Shown piece after piece: positions 21,672-32,124 of a stretch of DNA of 64,000 nucleotides (its first letter is position 1; each line of letters opens with the position of its first letter). A program made the position numbers and the translations under genes. The stretch comes from Pararge aegeria (Eukaryota > Arthropoda > Insecta > Lepidoptera > Nymphalidae): assembly GCF_905163445.1 (NCBI RefSeq), contig NC_053194.1:15418921-15482920 (forward strand), read 5' to 3'. The notes beneath the pieces are model-generated. The model was not told the DNA's origin, did no database searches, and was given only the letters and a program-made list of their open reading frames with translations.

Positions 21672-21802
21672 TAATGAAACCTGATATTAAGCACCCAGAT
21701 TAATTCGCGAGTCATATCAAATTTTTACAGGATTTCAAGTCTCACCAAGCATTGTATGCAAATTAAATCGATTATATGGTTCGCATGTCATATCATACTT
21801 TA
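21672..21802. repeat. Left copy of a ~130-bp direct repeat
   Basis: 'taagcacccagattaat' and 'attgtatgcaaattaaatcg' are repeated in the same orientation at about 22690-22837 at roughly 75-80% identity by eye. The pair flanks a GC-rich insert. Confidence 0.75.
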
Positions 21803-21839
21803 TGTAATAAACGTCCATTCTCTATTTTATACCTCTGCC

Positions 21840-22450
21840 CTTGAGAAAGAAAACCTTTTTTTCTCGCGGGGAAATCCGCATGGATACCACCACAGCACGG
21901 GGATGAGCAGTGGTTATGTCGGACTCTTACCGACTAAAACCCCACGGATTTCCAACTCTTACCCTGGTGACTGGGTCAGCTAGCGGCTCCCACCGAGGCA
22001 GTCCCTCCTCTGAGACCACATCAATATCCCTTAACACCATCGAAGGTACACCAGGAACACAGCGCTTCCAACTCGAGGACTTATCTCCGACGGGTCAGAT
22101 AGAATTCACGTTTCCATCGCCCGGAGGCCTTTCTTTAGGGGCAGACGACGGTCGTGCGTCAGATATCTACGCCCGATACTTCTGCGGCGGACTGGATGAG
22201 TCTACGTCGTCCTCTCTCAACCGATCCGCCTCTTACTTCTGCCATCACGTCCTCGCCAAAGACCACTGCTTCCCGCCATTTCCTACCAGGCTGGTTGCTA
22301 CCAGGTCTAGAGAGGTCTTGCCCAACCGTAGCCACAAGTGCCTCGCGTGGCTCCACACATATAGGGCAATCAGCCAATGTTTGTTGTGCCTGTGTATTAG
22401 ATGACCTTGAGCTAATGATGATGCTAAAGAGAGAACCATCTAATTCCTTT
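21840..22450 (+). mobile_element. GC-rich retroelement fragment, possible non-LTR ORF1 start
   Basis: A 600-bp island clearly GC-richer than its surroundings. The plus frame from 21910 is open for 164 codons and begins SDSYRLKPHGFPTLTLVTGS, then SHRGSPSSE and LSPTGQIEFTFPSPGG. S/T/P-rich N-termini of this kind precede ORF1 of lepidopteran non-LTR elements (from memory). The antisense frame 22482-22159 is also open (107 codons). Which strand, if either, is genuine is undecided. No RT is present. Confidence 0.4.
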
Positions 22451-22474
22451 CCATAATAATTAAACATTGCAATA

Positions 22475-22665
22475 TTTACCAATATTATGAATGCGACAGT
22501 TTGTCTGTTTGTTTATATTTCCTTCAACTTAACGACCGATCAACTTGATTTTTGGCATATAGTATAGGAAAGGACGGAGAGTAACATAGGCTACTTTAAT
22601 CCCAGGAAAATAAACGGTTCTCAGGGGATTTGTAAAACAGTAAATAAACGCGAACTACAGCTAGC
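22475..22665 (+). mobile_element. Short Helitron-like copy
   Basis: 'aatattatgaatgcgacagt', 'tcaacttgatttttggcata', 'aaaggacggagagtaacata' and a 3' 'cgcgaactacagctagc'. Same family as 15145 and 53345. Confidence 0.65.
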
Positions 22666-22689
22666 CAAGACATAATCGACACAGTCTTA

Positions 22690-22837
22690 CAGATTAATAA
22701 AATCAGATATAAAGCACCCAGATTAATCCGCACGTCACATCAAAGTTAACCGGTTAATTTTAACGCACCTCAACCATTGTATGCAAATTAAATCGATTAT
22801 TTGGTACGCAGCATGTCATATCACACTTGATGTTGTA
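22690..22837. repeat. Right copy of the ~130-bp direct repeat
   Basis: Partner of 21672-21802. Both end with 'atgtcatatca'. Confidence 0.75.
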
Positions 22838-23035
22838 ACCAAGTGTACACTGTAATAACACCTATCGATTTCAAGTCGTAATACTGGAAGTGCTTATAAA
22901 TGTAATCTGTAAAATCTATTTTATTATTGTACACAATTGTTTATTGTACGCGATTGATAACGACAGAAGTATGATTGTCTTTTGTTCTACGATAATCGGA
23001 AAAGTAACCGTCCTACATATGCAATGTACTATTTT

Positions 23036-23625
23036 GATATAATACTGGCGGACCCCAGCGCCATCTGTCGGACTGATTTGTGAATCTAAACTATCCAGGG
23101 TGTCACCCAAACGCATTCAATCGCTCACGCAGACTACGGGCCGTGCGAACACCTCCACGGAATAGCCCCAGCGCTGGACAGACCTATAACAGGGCGTCCA
23201 CTACCTCGAGAGCTCCTCCAATCACCCCCGCCAGCGCGACAACGCGGAGGCACAAATGGTGACATCGATGACTCAAGGCCCATCGGAATTAATAACATCC
23301 CCGCGCGCGCCGACGACGACTTCGCTGACAGTGACGCTGACATTTCCCGGACACGACAAACCAACAGGCCCAAAGCCAATGATGGCGGGCCCTAGCCCCT
23401 AGACAGGGGCTAAAACAACAAATACCAGGGCAGCATAGCTGCCCTGCGAATATGACCCGGGTAAGGAGGCGTTGCCTCGAGGCCCGTAACCCCGACCGGC
23501 CTATTGGCCGCTTGGAGATGACCCACACGCACGCAAACGCATACCAAAAAATTCATTCAAATCGGTCCAGCTGTTTAAGAGGAGTTCAGTGACATACACA
23601 CGCACACAAGAAATATAAAGATAAA
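23036..23625 (+). mobile_element. Dispersed repeat split by a GC-rich insert
   Basis: 'ggcggaccccagcgccatct' and 'cggactgatttgtgaatcta' (left) and 'attcattcaaatcggtccag', 'aagaggagttcagtgacata' (right) are the two halves of one common lepidopteran repeat. They are separated by 23117-23542. Confidence 0.65.
23117..23542 (+). mobile_element. GC-rich insert with 9-bp target-site duplication
   Basis: Direct repeats CAAACGCAT lie at 23108-23116 and 23534-23542. The insert is strongly GC-rich. A frame from about 23120 stays open for 91 codons to TAG at 23393-23395, ending with an acidic DDDFADSDADISRTRQTN stretch and RPKANDGGP. A hairpin-rich 3' part follows ('ctagacaggggctaa', 'gggcagcatagctgccct', 'cggcctattggccg'). 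It looks like the 3' end of a non-LTR element with a structured UTR. The clade is unknown and there is no poly(A). Confidence 0.55.
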
Positions 23626-24069
23626 GCAAAGTTGCTCTCGCCGTTTGTACGCTTAGATAGAGTGATTCTAGAGAAAGATTCATAGTATACATGCATATTA
23701 TAGTACGGAAAACAATATAGTTAGATAAACTTATTTATGAGCGCTTACGATAGAGATCAAACTAATGTTCTACGGAATTTTATATTTTACAATGGCTATT
23801 AAAAAGTCTGCAATGGTATATGTTTATATCCTAAGAATGACGAAAAAAATATCTATTTAACAGAATACATTATAATTCTTAATACAATTAAGTACATTGC
23901 CCTTTACGTCGTCATATCATTGAAATAAATAATTTGTAGAATAACAGAGATTCATTATGCGCGGGCGCAACGTTTATATTCTCCATAAAATATTTAGCTA
24001 CTTACACCCGTCGGAAGCCGGGGCGCTAGCATATTGTAAATGGTAGGGTAAACTCAAGTTTTCTCGTTA

Positions 24070-24215
24070 AACTAATGGTCTATTGGTGAACATATGTTCT
24101 AAATTGGTAGCAGGGTAACCTGTTAGGAAGGTAGTTTTACGGTGTCTACGCGGAATCGCTGTAACGGCATGTCTTACAGGTAGAATGGTAACTAGCCACG
24201 CTAGGGCTAACTTGT
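24070..24215 (-). repeat. SINE-C fragment
   Basis: 'ggtagcagggtaacctgtta', 'ggtgtctacgcggaatcgct' and 'ggtaactagccacgctaggg' are diverged SINE-C body in reverse. Confidence 0.6.
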
Positions 24216-24654
24216 AGTAGAATAAAAAAACATTTATATTCACAAACTATAACAAATGAGCATTGTACACTTAACGACATACAGTATATAAACCAGCAGA
24301 TAAAGACAGCGTTAATGATCAAACGTTTCACTTTCACTACACATGCGCATGCATGCGATATCGATACGTTTTTTAATTGCTTTTATTTCTATTGTTACGT
24401 CACTAGCATCTAGGAGAGCAGTAAAGTGTTGTTTTCTAACTACTCGTCAAATGGCCAGATACTTTCTAAGAAACATAGTAATTATACGAAAGCGCGCCAC
24501 GCTAAATGCTAAAGACGAAATGATTTTTATGGATTTTTCATTATGCAACAGATAATTGTATTGTAAATATTGGCAATTGCCTTCTTTCTTCTCTCTAGCA
24601 AATATAAACATACACAAACAAACAAATGAATGAACGTACTATTAAATTAATGAA
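24216..24654. other. No gene seen
   Basis: The frame at 24343-24555 has no recognisable motif. Confidence 0.45.
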
Positions 24655-24895
24655 GATTGAATAAATATACTTTTACTATACACCACAGATGAAAAAACTA
24701 AATACATAGAAGAAGCTAGAACTACTAGAAGAAGAAGAAATACTTTATTGCGCATAAAAATCAAAATATAAATAAAATAGAGAATAAACAAAAAAAACAA
24801 AAATTTTAGGCATGAAAAGGCGGCCTTATTGCTGCAAGCAATTTCTTAAAGGCAACTGATAGAGGGTACAACCGTTTCCGAGTTTTCGTAAGCTA
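24655..24895 (-). repeat. LINE 3' tail, family C, with (GAA)n
   Basis: Two tail-like starts ('acttttactatacaccaca' and 'aagaagaagaaatactttat') are followed by 'cggccttattgctgcaagca'. Probably one tail inserted next to another. Confidence 0.65.
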
Positions 24896-25890
24896 GCAAA
24901 CATTTATCCAATATCTACAAAGGTATTTACTATCTTATCAACATTGTAGATACTCCTAATTAATTTAAGTCAGGCATATGTATATACCAGTAAACTTCTT
25001 AAAAGTAGGTTATAATCGTAAGAGCTCGTAAGCTACGAGTACGTGCTTTTCTATACCACTAGTGACGTTCTGACTGCAACGAATATTTAAACAAATTCAA
25101 TCACAAATAGATACTATACGGAGTATGTATAATTTTATCATTTTTAATAATAATATTCATACAAGTAATTATTCATATGCTCGTATTATGAAAATTATAA
25201 CAAATGTTACTCATTGAACGAATCAGTGTGAAACCCTCGTAAATAAATAATAGCTAGCTGAGTTAAAACTGTTAGGGTTTGGCTTTAATGTGCAATGAAT
25301 AACATGAAGGTAAATAAAGAAGCTAAATTGATCCAGCAGTAAGTGATAGCGAGTAAATCTTAAAGAAATGCATCGCATGTTTGCTTGAAAAACACGATCA
25401 GCCAAAGAATTGAAGGTGAAAGGCAAATAATCTGAAATAAAAAAAGTACAATATTTTAACTGTCGTATAAAAACTTTAAAAGATCTAAATTATGTAACAT
25501 TCACTGAGAAAATACAAATATTAAAAAAATACTATTTGTTATTTCCTATACGTAAAAAACTACGCTACAACTACACAAAAAGCCTTCTAAAGTAATGTTT
25601 TGTCCAACGCTTATTTATCTGTGGCTGAGAGAAACCACTAACGTCAAATACAATACAGAGTTTTTGTCCGCCATATTGTTCTCTTGTTCCGTTTACAAAA
25701 CAAGCGATTTGAAGACCAAAATCTAATTGTTTCCGTGGGATAGTTCATTAATTATGAAATAATTGAATTTCGCTGATTTATGAGATAAAAATTACAATGA
25801 AACTACATGAAAGTATTTCGCAATACTTATTGTTATAGAAAACATAAGAGGGTAAAAGTTATTATTTAATTTGCTTGGGAAAAGCGAAAC
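24896..25890. other. No gene seen
   Basis: A+T-rich, no nameable repeat, no splice-bounded frame. Confidence 0.5.
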
Positions 25891-25894
25891 CTGT

Positions 25895-26110
25895 ACATCA
25901 TCATCGACAGCCTATTACATTCCACTGATGGACTAACGGCCTCTCCCGACTGGAGGATTTAATATATATAACCACGCTGGTCTGGCGGGTTCGTGATTGG
26001 TGGTAGTAGAAGCACCGAGTACGCTGCTGCCAGCTCTCCGTTACATTCCCTTAGTCGCCTCGTGACTAAAGGAATGTAACGGAGAGCTGGCAGAGGGGTG
26101 GTGACAATTG
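25895..26110. repeat. Dispersed repeat with a long hairpin
   Basis: 'catcatcgacagcctattac' and 'tccactgatggactaacggc' start a known lepidopteran repeat layout. 26028-26092 forms a roughly 30-bp stem: 'tgccagctctccgttacatt' and its inverse, with one bulged C and a short loop. Confidence 0.65.
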
Positions 26111-26335
26111 TATTATCATTTCTCATCTGCGGTCACCACACCGCAAACAAGTCCTGAACTTAATCAATGTCAATTTTAAAAAATCCCGATTGAAAATGAC
26201 TCCATAGGGTTATGGCATAAATACGAATACTGAACTATTTGAATTTAGAACTTGTACCTTTCTGCCATATCTGTTTTAACGAGAAGAAGCAATCGGTTCC
26301 TTCCATTGTTATTATGTGCATCATTATATAACGGG

Positions 26336-26583
26336 CGACTGGCGCAGTGGGCAGCGACCCTGCTTTATGAATCAAGGCCGTGGGTTTGTTTCCCACAACT
26401 GGAAAATGTTTGTGTGATGAACACAAGTGTTTTTCAGTATCTGGGTGTTTATCTGTATATTATATATTATATGTATATTATTCATAGAAATATTCATCAG
26501 TCATCTTAGTTCCCATAACACAAGCTACGCTAACTTTGGGGCTAGATGACGATGTGTGTATTGTCGTAGTATATTTATTTATT
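26336..26583 (+). mobile_element. SINE-B copy
   Basis: A-box 'actggcgcagtgggcagcga', B-box degenerate ('gggtttgtttccc'), then 'gtgtttttcagtatctgggt' and 'tgtattgtcgtagtatattt'. Full length. Confidence 0.85.
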
Positions 26584-26594
26584 AAAAAAAAATC

Positions 26595-26712
26595 AGACAG
26601 TTACCAGCCCACTACATGTGACGGGTCTCTCAGAATGAAAAGGATGGATTGGTGTTTCAAACGCCTTTGCGAAACTTATGTAGAACTCTTACGATGTTTT
26701 CCTGCGTTCTTA
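26595..26712 (-). repeat. SINE-A fragment
   Basis: 'gttaccagcccactacatgt', 'gggtctctcagaatg' and 'tcttacgatgttttcctgcg' are the SINE-A tail and middle reversed. A 184-codon frame here reads through this repeat and is not a gene. Confidence 0.65.
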
Positions 26713-27655
26713 AAGCATTTTGATTTTTTACTCTTGAAAAATGGTCATCTGAAAGACAGACCGATACTTAATCATAAACGTTACAGAATCCCGCAACCCT
26801 TGATTAGAGCAGAATTCTCTCCACTTACATTTTTGTTTAATTTTCTAACTTCACTCTTATTTTTGTTATCGACATTTACTATGTTCTACTTTTGTATTTG
26901 TACCATACATTTATTGGTAGAGTTGGGCGTTAATGTTTATATTGCTGCAACTGTTATCGCGGCACCATGTATAATGTGTCATTTCTGTACCCTTACCAAT
27001 ATTCTCAAAAAAAAATTGAAAAAATTGGTTGTCTGTAAAGTCGGCTTACTGGCGATAGTTGAACGTGACAACGTCGTAAGAAAATACTGATGGAATGGTT
27101 GCATTTTTCAAAAGAAAAATTAATTTTATTTGTTTTATAGATATGATCGTTGCTATAAACAATTGACACCACATTCACTTTTCACTGCACTTCATCCTTG
27201 CCGAAAACATGTAAATGTATTATTGTATATCGCTCACTCAAGTAGATATCGAACGCGGAGGCCGATTGTGCCAATTTGTCGCTCTTTCCGCGCTCTCGCT
27301 TGCACTTCAAGCCTTGAATGGAACGCCTCAGAGCGAGGTAACGCCGCATACGTCATGTTTTTTCGTGCCTGCAGCCGGCTCCATTGACTTATAAGGCGTT
27401 GTCACGTCAATAAATTAATAACGCCAAAGGCTGATGGCCAGATTAGTATGGATCAAATTACAAATGAAAAAGAAGAAGCATCATAATCATCAGAGAGGAG
27501 AGGTCGATGCGAGCAATGTTGCATTGATGATGAAGATTAAACAATAACATTGCTATTGTTCTTGGTCATAAAAAAACAAGAAATGGTGAAACTAATTATT
27601 GCTTTAAAATAACTAGACGATAATAAATTATCAATGGCCAAACACTAAGCGTGTT
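26713..27655. other. No gene assigned
   Basis: 27230-27410 is GC-richer ('gtcgctctttccgcgctctc', 'aaggcgttgtcacgtcaata') and reads like part of a dispersed element, but its ends and class are unclear. Confidence 0.4.
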
Positions 27656-27659
27656 AGTA

Positions 27660-28210
27660 ATAAGAAGAAGAAGAAGAAGAAACACTTTATTGCACGTATA
27701 ACATACAGGAAAAGAAACAGTACATTGTGTAATGTATACTCCATACATTACACAATGTAGACATGGAAAGGCGGCCTTATTGCTGCAAGCAATCTCTTAC
27801 AGGCAACCTTTGTAGATAGCAAGAGAACGAGATAGTGCGAAGAGTGTTGAGACATAAATACCAAAATGTAAAGAAACATATAAATATAAAATATACATAA
27901 TATATATAAATATATAACAAACATAATATGTATAAGTAGATTTTATACATACAATTTAAAAGAAAGAATATAAAGAATCTACTTCAAATTCCATCACTCA
28001 AAAAGAGGTAGTAATCCGTCAGACGACTCTTAAATATCGGAAAGTAGTTCCCACTTCCACGGATTTCAGCAGGCAGATTGTTCCAGAGCATAATTGCCTT
28101 AAAGGTGAAAGTATTACTGAAGAACTTCGTTTTATAAAACGGGAGTACCAGACGGTTACCAAGGCGGGATCGAAGGTTGGAATGAGAAGATGAGTCAGAG
28201 TTATTAGTTT
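27660..28210 (-). mobile_element. LINE family C, ORF2 C-terminus and 3' UTR
   Basis: On the minus strand an open frame runs from about 28205 to the TGA at 27986-27984, at least 67 codons. It includes NLRSRLGNRLVLPFYKTKFF, TFKAIMLWNNLPAEIRG and FPIFKSRLTDYYLFL. This is the classic C-terminal end of CR1/jockey-type reverse transcriptases (the 'WN.LP.eIR...FK..L' block). The UTR follows down to 27660 with 'agagattgcttgcagcaata' and a (TTC)n tail. Inside the tail is a small inverted pair 'tacattgtgtaatgta' / 'tacattacacaatgta' (27721-27765). No frame breaks in this part; 5' truncated. Confidence 0.85.
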
Positions 28211-28686
28211 ATTAATACAAACAGGATTCTATGGAGGTAGAAGGAGGTAGAATTTATAAGATATCAATTCATTTGCAAATCCGGACTGCTGTAAACGTTA
28301 TGATTATAGATTTTTACGCAACGCTCCTTATGACAGAATCGGTCTTGATAGCTATCACAATCGTGATTGCCGATCTTAATCCAGATTAGGCGTCGCCGAA
28401 TTAAATCAATCTACGTCTGTCAACGTCCGCATTTCAATAAATTATAATTTTGCCTGACAATTTAGCAAATCGGATTGCTTAACATATTAACTGACATGAA
28501 TATATGCAGTATATCGCTTACTTGAAACAAGGATGATATATTTGGGTATTCAGTAACAAAAAATTCTGTTTTTTATTCCTTTGTTTTTTTTTTCTTTTTT
28601 ATTAGCAGTAGACTTTTGTTTATTAGGACTAGAGAATTTTGCGTTAACTTGCTATGCCAGCTAATTTTCATTTTTGATTAGGTTGT
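28211..28686. other. No gene seen
   Basis: A+T-rich with no recognised repeat. Confidence 0.45.
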
Positions 28687-28855
28687 AACTGTTGAATGAT
28701 GTTGAAAAAGAGCAATCTGCTGAGTTTCGCGATGGCTCTTCTCGGTAGAATCTGTCTTTCGAACCGTCGATAGAGTCACTATAAACAGACTGACTTCACG
28801 TTTCAAAGGTGCTTATAAACTAGGCCAGTTGAAATTAACGAATTTTGAATTTGAC
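28687..28855 (+). repeat. LINE 3' tail (family of 2290-2675)
   Basis: 'gttgaaaaagagcaatctgc', 'gatggctcttctcggtagaa' and 'gtgcttataaactaggccag', ending 'cgaattttgaatttga'. Confidence 0.75.
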
Positions 28856-29104
28856 TTTCTATATATCTAAAAAAGAGCGATCTATAGCTAGTGACATCTT
28901 GATGATGTAAGGATAAAGGCGGGAGAGAAAGTGTGACGTTATAAAGCTTTTCTTTTCATTTTGAAATATTTTTTTTCGATGTTAAAATCTCTGGTTAAAT
29001 TTGACATTTAGAGATTTGTGATCTATGTCGAAAATCAACGATTTGTTAACAAATACCTACTCATCAATTTTTTTTGTTTCTGATTAAGGTAACCTTTTAG
29101 TAAT

Positions 29105-29562
29105 TTCTTTTTTATTTCGCTCAGAGTTAGCACTTGACTGCAATTTCACGTGATGATAATATAATGATGCAATCTTAAATAGTTACGGGCTAAAGGTAAG
29201 CCCGTTACAATATTATTTGGACGACCGATTGGCGCAGTGGACAGCGACCCTGCTTTCCGAATCCAAGGCCGTGGTTTCAATCCCCACAGCTGGACAATGT
29301 TTGTGTGATGACATAATTTTTTTAGCGTTTGGGTGTTTATCTATATATGTATGATAATTATTCATAAAATTATTCATCAGTTATCTTAGTAGCCATAACA
29401 CAAGCTACGCTTACTGTGGGACTAGATGGCGATGTGTGTATTGTCGCAGTATATTTATTTTATTTATTTATCTTAAGGAGTAAGGCTATTTGGTTTCTAC
29501 GCGACATCGTACCGGAACGATTAACCGAAGCCTCCCACCAGATAAAAGGTCGTTATGAATCA
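29105..29562 (-). mobile_element. SINE-C interrupted by SINE-B
   Basis: SINE-C tail reversed at 29105-29220 ('cacttgactgcaatttcacg') and body at about 29476-29562 ('ggtttctacgcgacatcgta'). Confidence 0.7.
29223..29475 (+). mobile_element. SINE-B inserted in SINE-C
   Basis: Head 'cgattggcgcagtggacagc', B-box altered ('gtggtttcaatcccc'), 3' 'cataacacaagctacgctta'. Younger than the SINE-C it splits. Confidence 0.85.
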
Positions 29563-30475
29563 CTTTGTCTTTAATACTTAGGATTTTACATCAAAACGTA
29601 ACAAAGCAGTGCAGCTAACCGAAACATGGCACAAAAACTCACGAAGGTTGCCTTGCGAATTAATTTGTTCGGCTATTATCTTTTTAGGGTTCCGTAACAA
29701 AATACTAAAAGAAACCTTATGGTGCAACGTCATCTTTTCGTCTGTCACAACTTCTTATTTCAGGAACTGATGCTATGTAAAAAAATGGAGCAGTTATTGA
29801 ATGATTTAAGTTTAATTAAGAAAATGCTTAAATTAAAATGATTTTTATTTATTTTTACCATTTAGTACACATTTTCTTTCAATGTACGAAACCCTCAGTA
29901 CACGAAAGTTACTTTTAAACGCGTATTCAACTTAGGTAGTCGATCCAAGGAGATCTTCCTCACTGTAAAGAATACCTTTTTGTAAAAATCGATTTTATAG
30001 GTATGACTTTTTTATTAAAAGCTTGCAGAGGTCTACCCCCTTTTGTTTGTAGATAGATGAACGTAAGAGGATAAAACGCAAGGAGGGGATAAAAATAACA
30101 GAGACCAGAAAATCAAACGGTGCATTGGTAGGGTGTAAATAACAGGCTTGTTGTAGTACTTAGTTCTTAAACCCTCAGAATTAAGAACATACAGAATCCG
30201 TGTACACTACTAATATTGAAGCATCAAAAACCACTCCACTTTAGTAGTGTTTCTCGAACAAACGGTTAGTCATTCATAACGTTTAGCAGTTGACAGTAAT
30301 TGTTTTACCTCTAATGTATTAAAGTTTACCATAAAATAGGAAAAGGTTGTGAGCTGGCAACATTCCGCGAAAATAAAGGGAGACGAGCGCGAGGCGTTTT
30401 CACTGTTTGTGGACACAATGCACTGCATATAATAATGGCCGAATGAGGAATCTATATGTTCTTAACTCTATATTT
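29563..30475. other. No gene seen
   Basis: Near 29685 'tagggttccgtaacaaaata' is a short fragment of a common lepidopteran MITE-type repeat. Otherwise unique-looking A+T-rich DNA. Confidence 0.45.
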
Positions 30476-30810
30476 GACGACCTCCCTGGCACCGCGGAGA
30501 GCGCTGTGGTTTTTAGTGGCAGGTGCCGGATTCAATTCTCGGCTCCTAAGGCGAGGCAATGTAGGAATTTATATTTTCTGAGTTTTTTATGTTCTGGTCG
30601 GGTGGGAAAGTTTGGCCGTGGCTAGTTACCACGCTACACACAAAGACATATCGCACAGCGATTTAGCGTTCCGATACGATGTCGGGTACAAACCGATAAC
30701 CCTAGGTATGGGTTTAATATAACTGCCATACATTGCATCATTATTTTATCACCACGTGATACTGCAGTAAAGGGCTAAACTTACCTGCACTTAATTAGTA
30801 AGGTCTTAGC
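30476..30810 (+). mobile_element. SINE-C copy
   Basis: Head 'gacgacctccctggcaccgc', body 'ggccgtggctagttaccacg' and tail 'atcaccacgtgatactgcag'. The B box is degraded ('ccggattcaattctc'). Confidence 0.75.
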
Positions 30811-30879
30811 GAAATAAAAAAAAATATCTAAGGTAACAAAAAAAGAAAAAATAAAATCGATTAGTATCAGTCATATAAT

Positions 30880-31158
30880 GAAAATTAAGCTTAATTTGAT
30901 CTACTCCGCGAACAACAGGTGAATCTGTATGGTGTTATTTATAATTTCTTCAATCAATCCGTATACTCCACACCAAATAGATCCTCGGCAATGTACCCTC
31001 TACGCAAGTTTCGCTCCGAAACCGGAGCATCCTCAGGAGATGTTGACTTTACAATGAATAATTGTTAAGTTGCACTAACCATACAGATTCTCCCGCTTTT
31101 CGCGGAGTATAGCAAATTAAGCTTAATTTTCATAATATATCATGGATTTCCGCAAAGT
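30880..31158. repeat. Repeat-D copy
   Basis: Two opposed halves: 'atgaaaattaagcttaattt...ctccgcgaacaacaggtga' and, after 'gatgttgactttacaatgaa', 'cgcggagtatagcaaattaa...ccgcaaagtaaagcctgctt'. The family is internally palindromic. Confidence 0.7.
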
Positions 31159-31159
31159 A

Positions 31160-31385
31160 AAGCCTGCTTCTTTTTTTTTATTACTACACGTAAGCCCTTG
31201 ACTGCAATCTCACCTGGTGGTAAGTGCATGCACTCTAAGACGGTAGCGGGCTAACCTGTTAGGGAGTATGGTAGTCATACCCCAAATCGGTTTCTACGCG
31301 ACATCGCACCGTAACACTAAATCGCTAAGCGGCACGTCTTTGCCGGTAGGGTGGTTACTAGCCACGGCCAAAGCCTCCTACCTCC
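31160..31385 (-). mobile_element. SINE-C fused to the Repeat-D end
   Basis: Directly after 'aaagcctgcttc' comes a T-run and 'agcccttgactgcaatctca'. The same Repeat-D/T-run/SINE-C junction recurs at 35570-35600. Confidence 0.75.
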
Positions 31386-31387
31386 CA

Positions 31388-31505
31388 GCATCCTCAGGAG
31401 ATGTTGACTTTACAATGAATAATTGTTAAAATTATACATTGTAAATAAAAAATATTCATTGTAAAGTCAACATCTGTAAGTCTAATAAGTCGCCTGCTTC
31501 TATCC
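31388..31505. repeat. Repeat-D fragment
   Basis: 'gcatcctcaggagatgttga', then a short inverted pair around 'caatgaataattgtt' / 'tattcattgtaaagtcaaca'. Confidence 0.6.
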
Positions 31506-31534
31506 AATATTTAGTATCAGTCAACAAATCGCAA

Positions 31535-31617
31535 CAGGTTAGCCCGTTACCATCTTAGACTGCATCATCACTTACCATTAGGTAAGGTTGCAGTCAAATG
31601 CTAACTTGTAGTTGAAA
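31535..31617 (+). repeat. SINE-C tail
   Basis: 'caggttagcccgttaccatc' and 'ggtaaggttgcagtcaaatg'. Confidence 0.6.
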
Positions 31618-31997
31618 AAAAAAACACTTGGCTTAAAAAAACTTGTACAATCACTGGGTTCATTGCTCCAAGAGTAACAGGCAGCGATATGAATCGGACG
31701 AAAGGCAAAAACAATCTTACAGACGTCCCATTGAATATTGAACCATAGATGTATTGAGAGATACGCGCGCGAAGTCCAAAATTTTTAAATTGAATTTGGA
31801 TTTCGAATAAGAACAACTTGGGAGTCTTTGGTAACACGTTCTCAGGTTATTTTGAACCGCGTTTGCTATTGGGCTATGTTTGGATTTATTACCTCAACAG
31901 ATTATTTACACAGCTTTAAGTTTGCTTTTGGGAGCAATTTAGATATTTGGACGTGGAAGGGTTTCGTCTCGCTTATAATTGATACAGAGGTAGAATC

Positions 31998-32105
31998 CCA
32001 GCACGCACCTTTAACTTTTTTAAGTTATGTGCGTTTTAAGTAATTAAAATATCACTTGCTTTAATGGTGAAGGAAAACATCGTGAGGAAACCTGCATAGG
32101 TATGC
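31998..32105 (+). repeat. SINE-A middle
   Basis: 'agcacgcacctttaac', 'tatcacttgctttaatggtg' and 'aggaaaacatcgtgaggaaa', then a short inversion 'cctgcataggtatgcagg'. Confidence 0.7.
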
Positions 32106-32124
32106 AGGTTTGAACTCCGGTTTT

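Noticed and set aside
26536..27090. 184-codon open frame on the plus strand
   Set aside because: It starts inside the 3' end of a SINE-B, runs through a reversed SINE-A piece and has no domain; composition is hydrophobic from A+T-rich DNA rather than a designed membrane protein.
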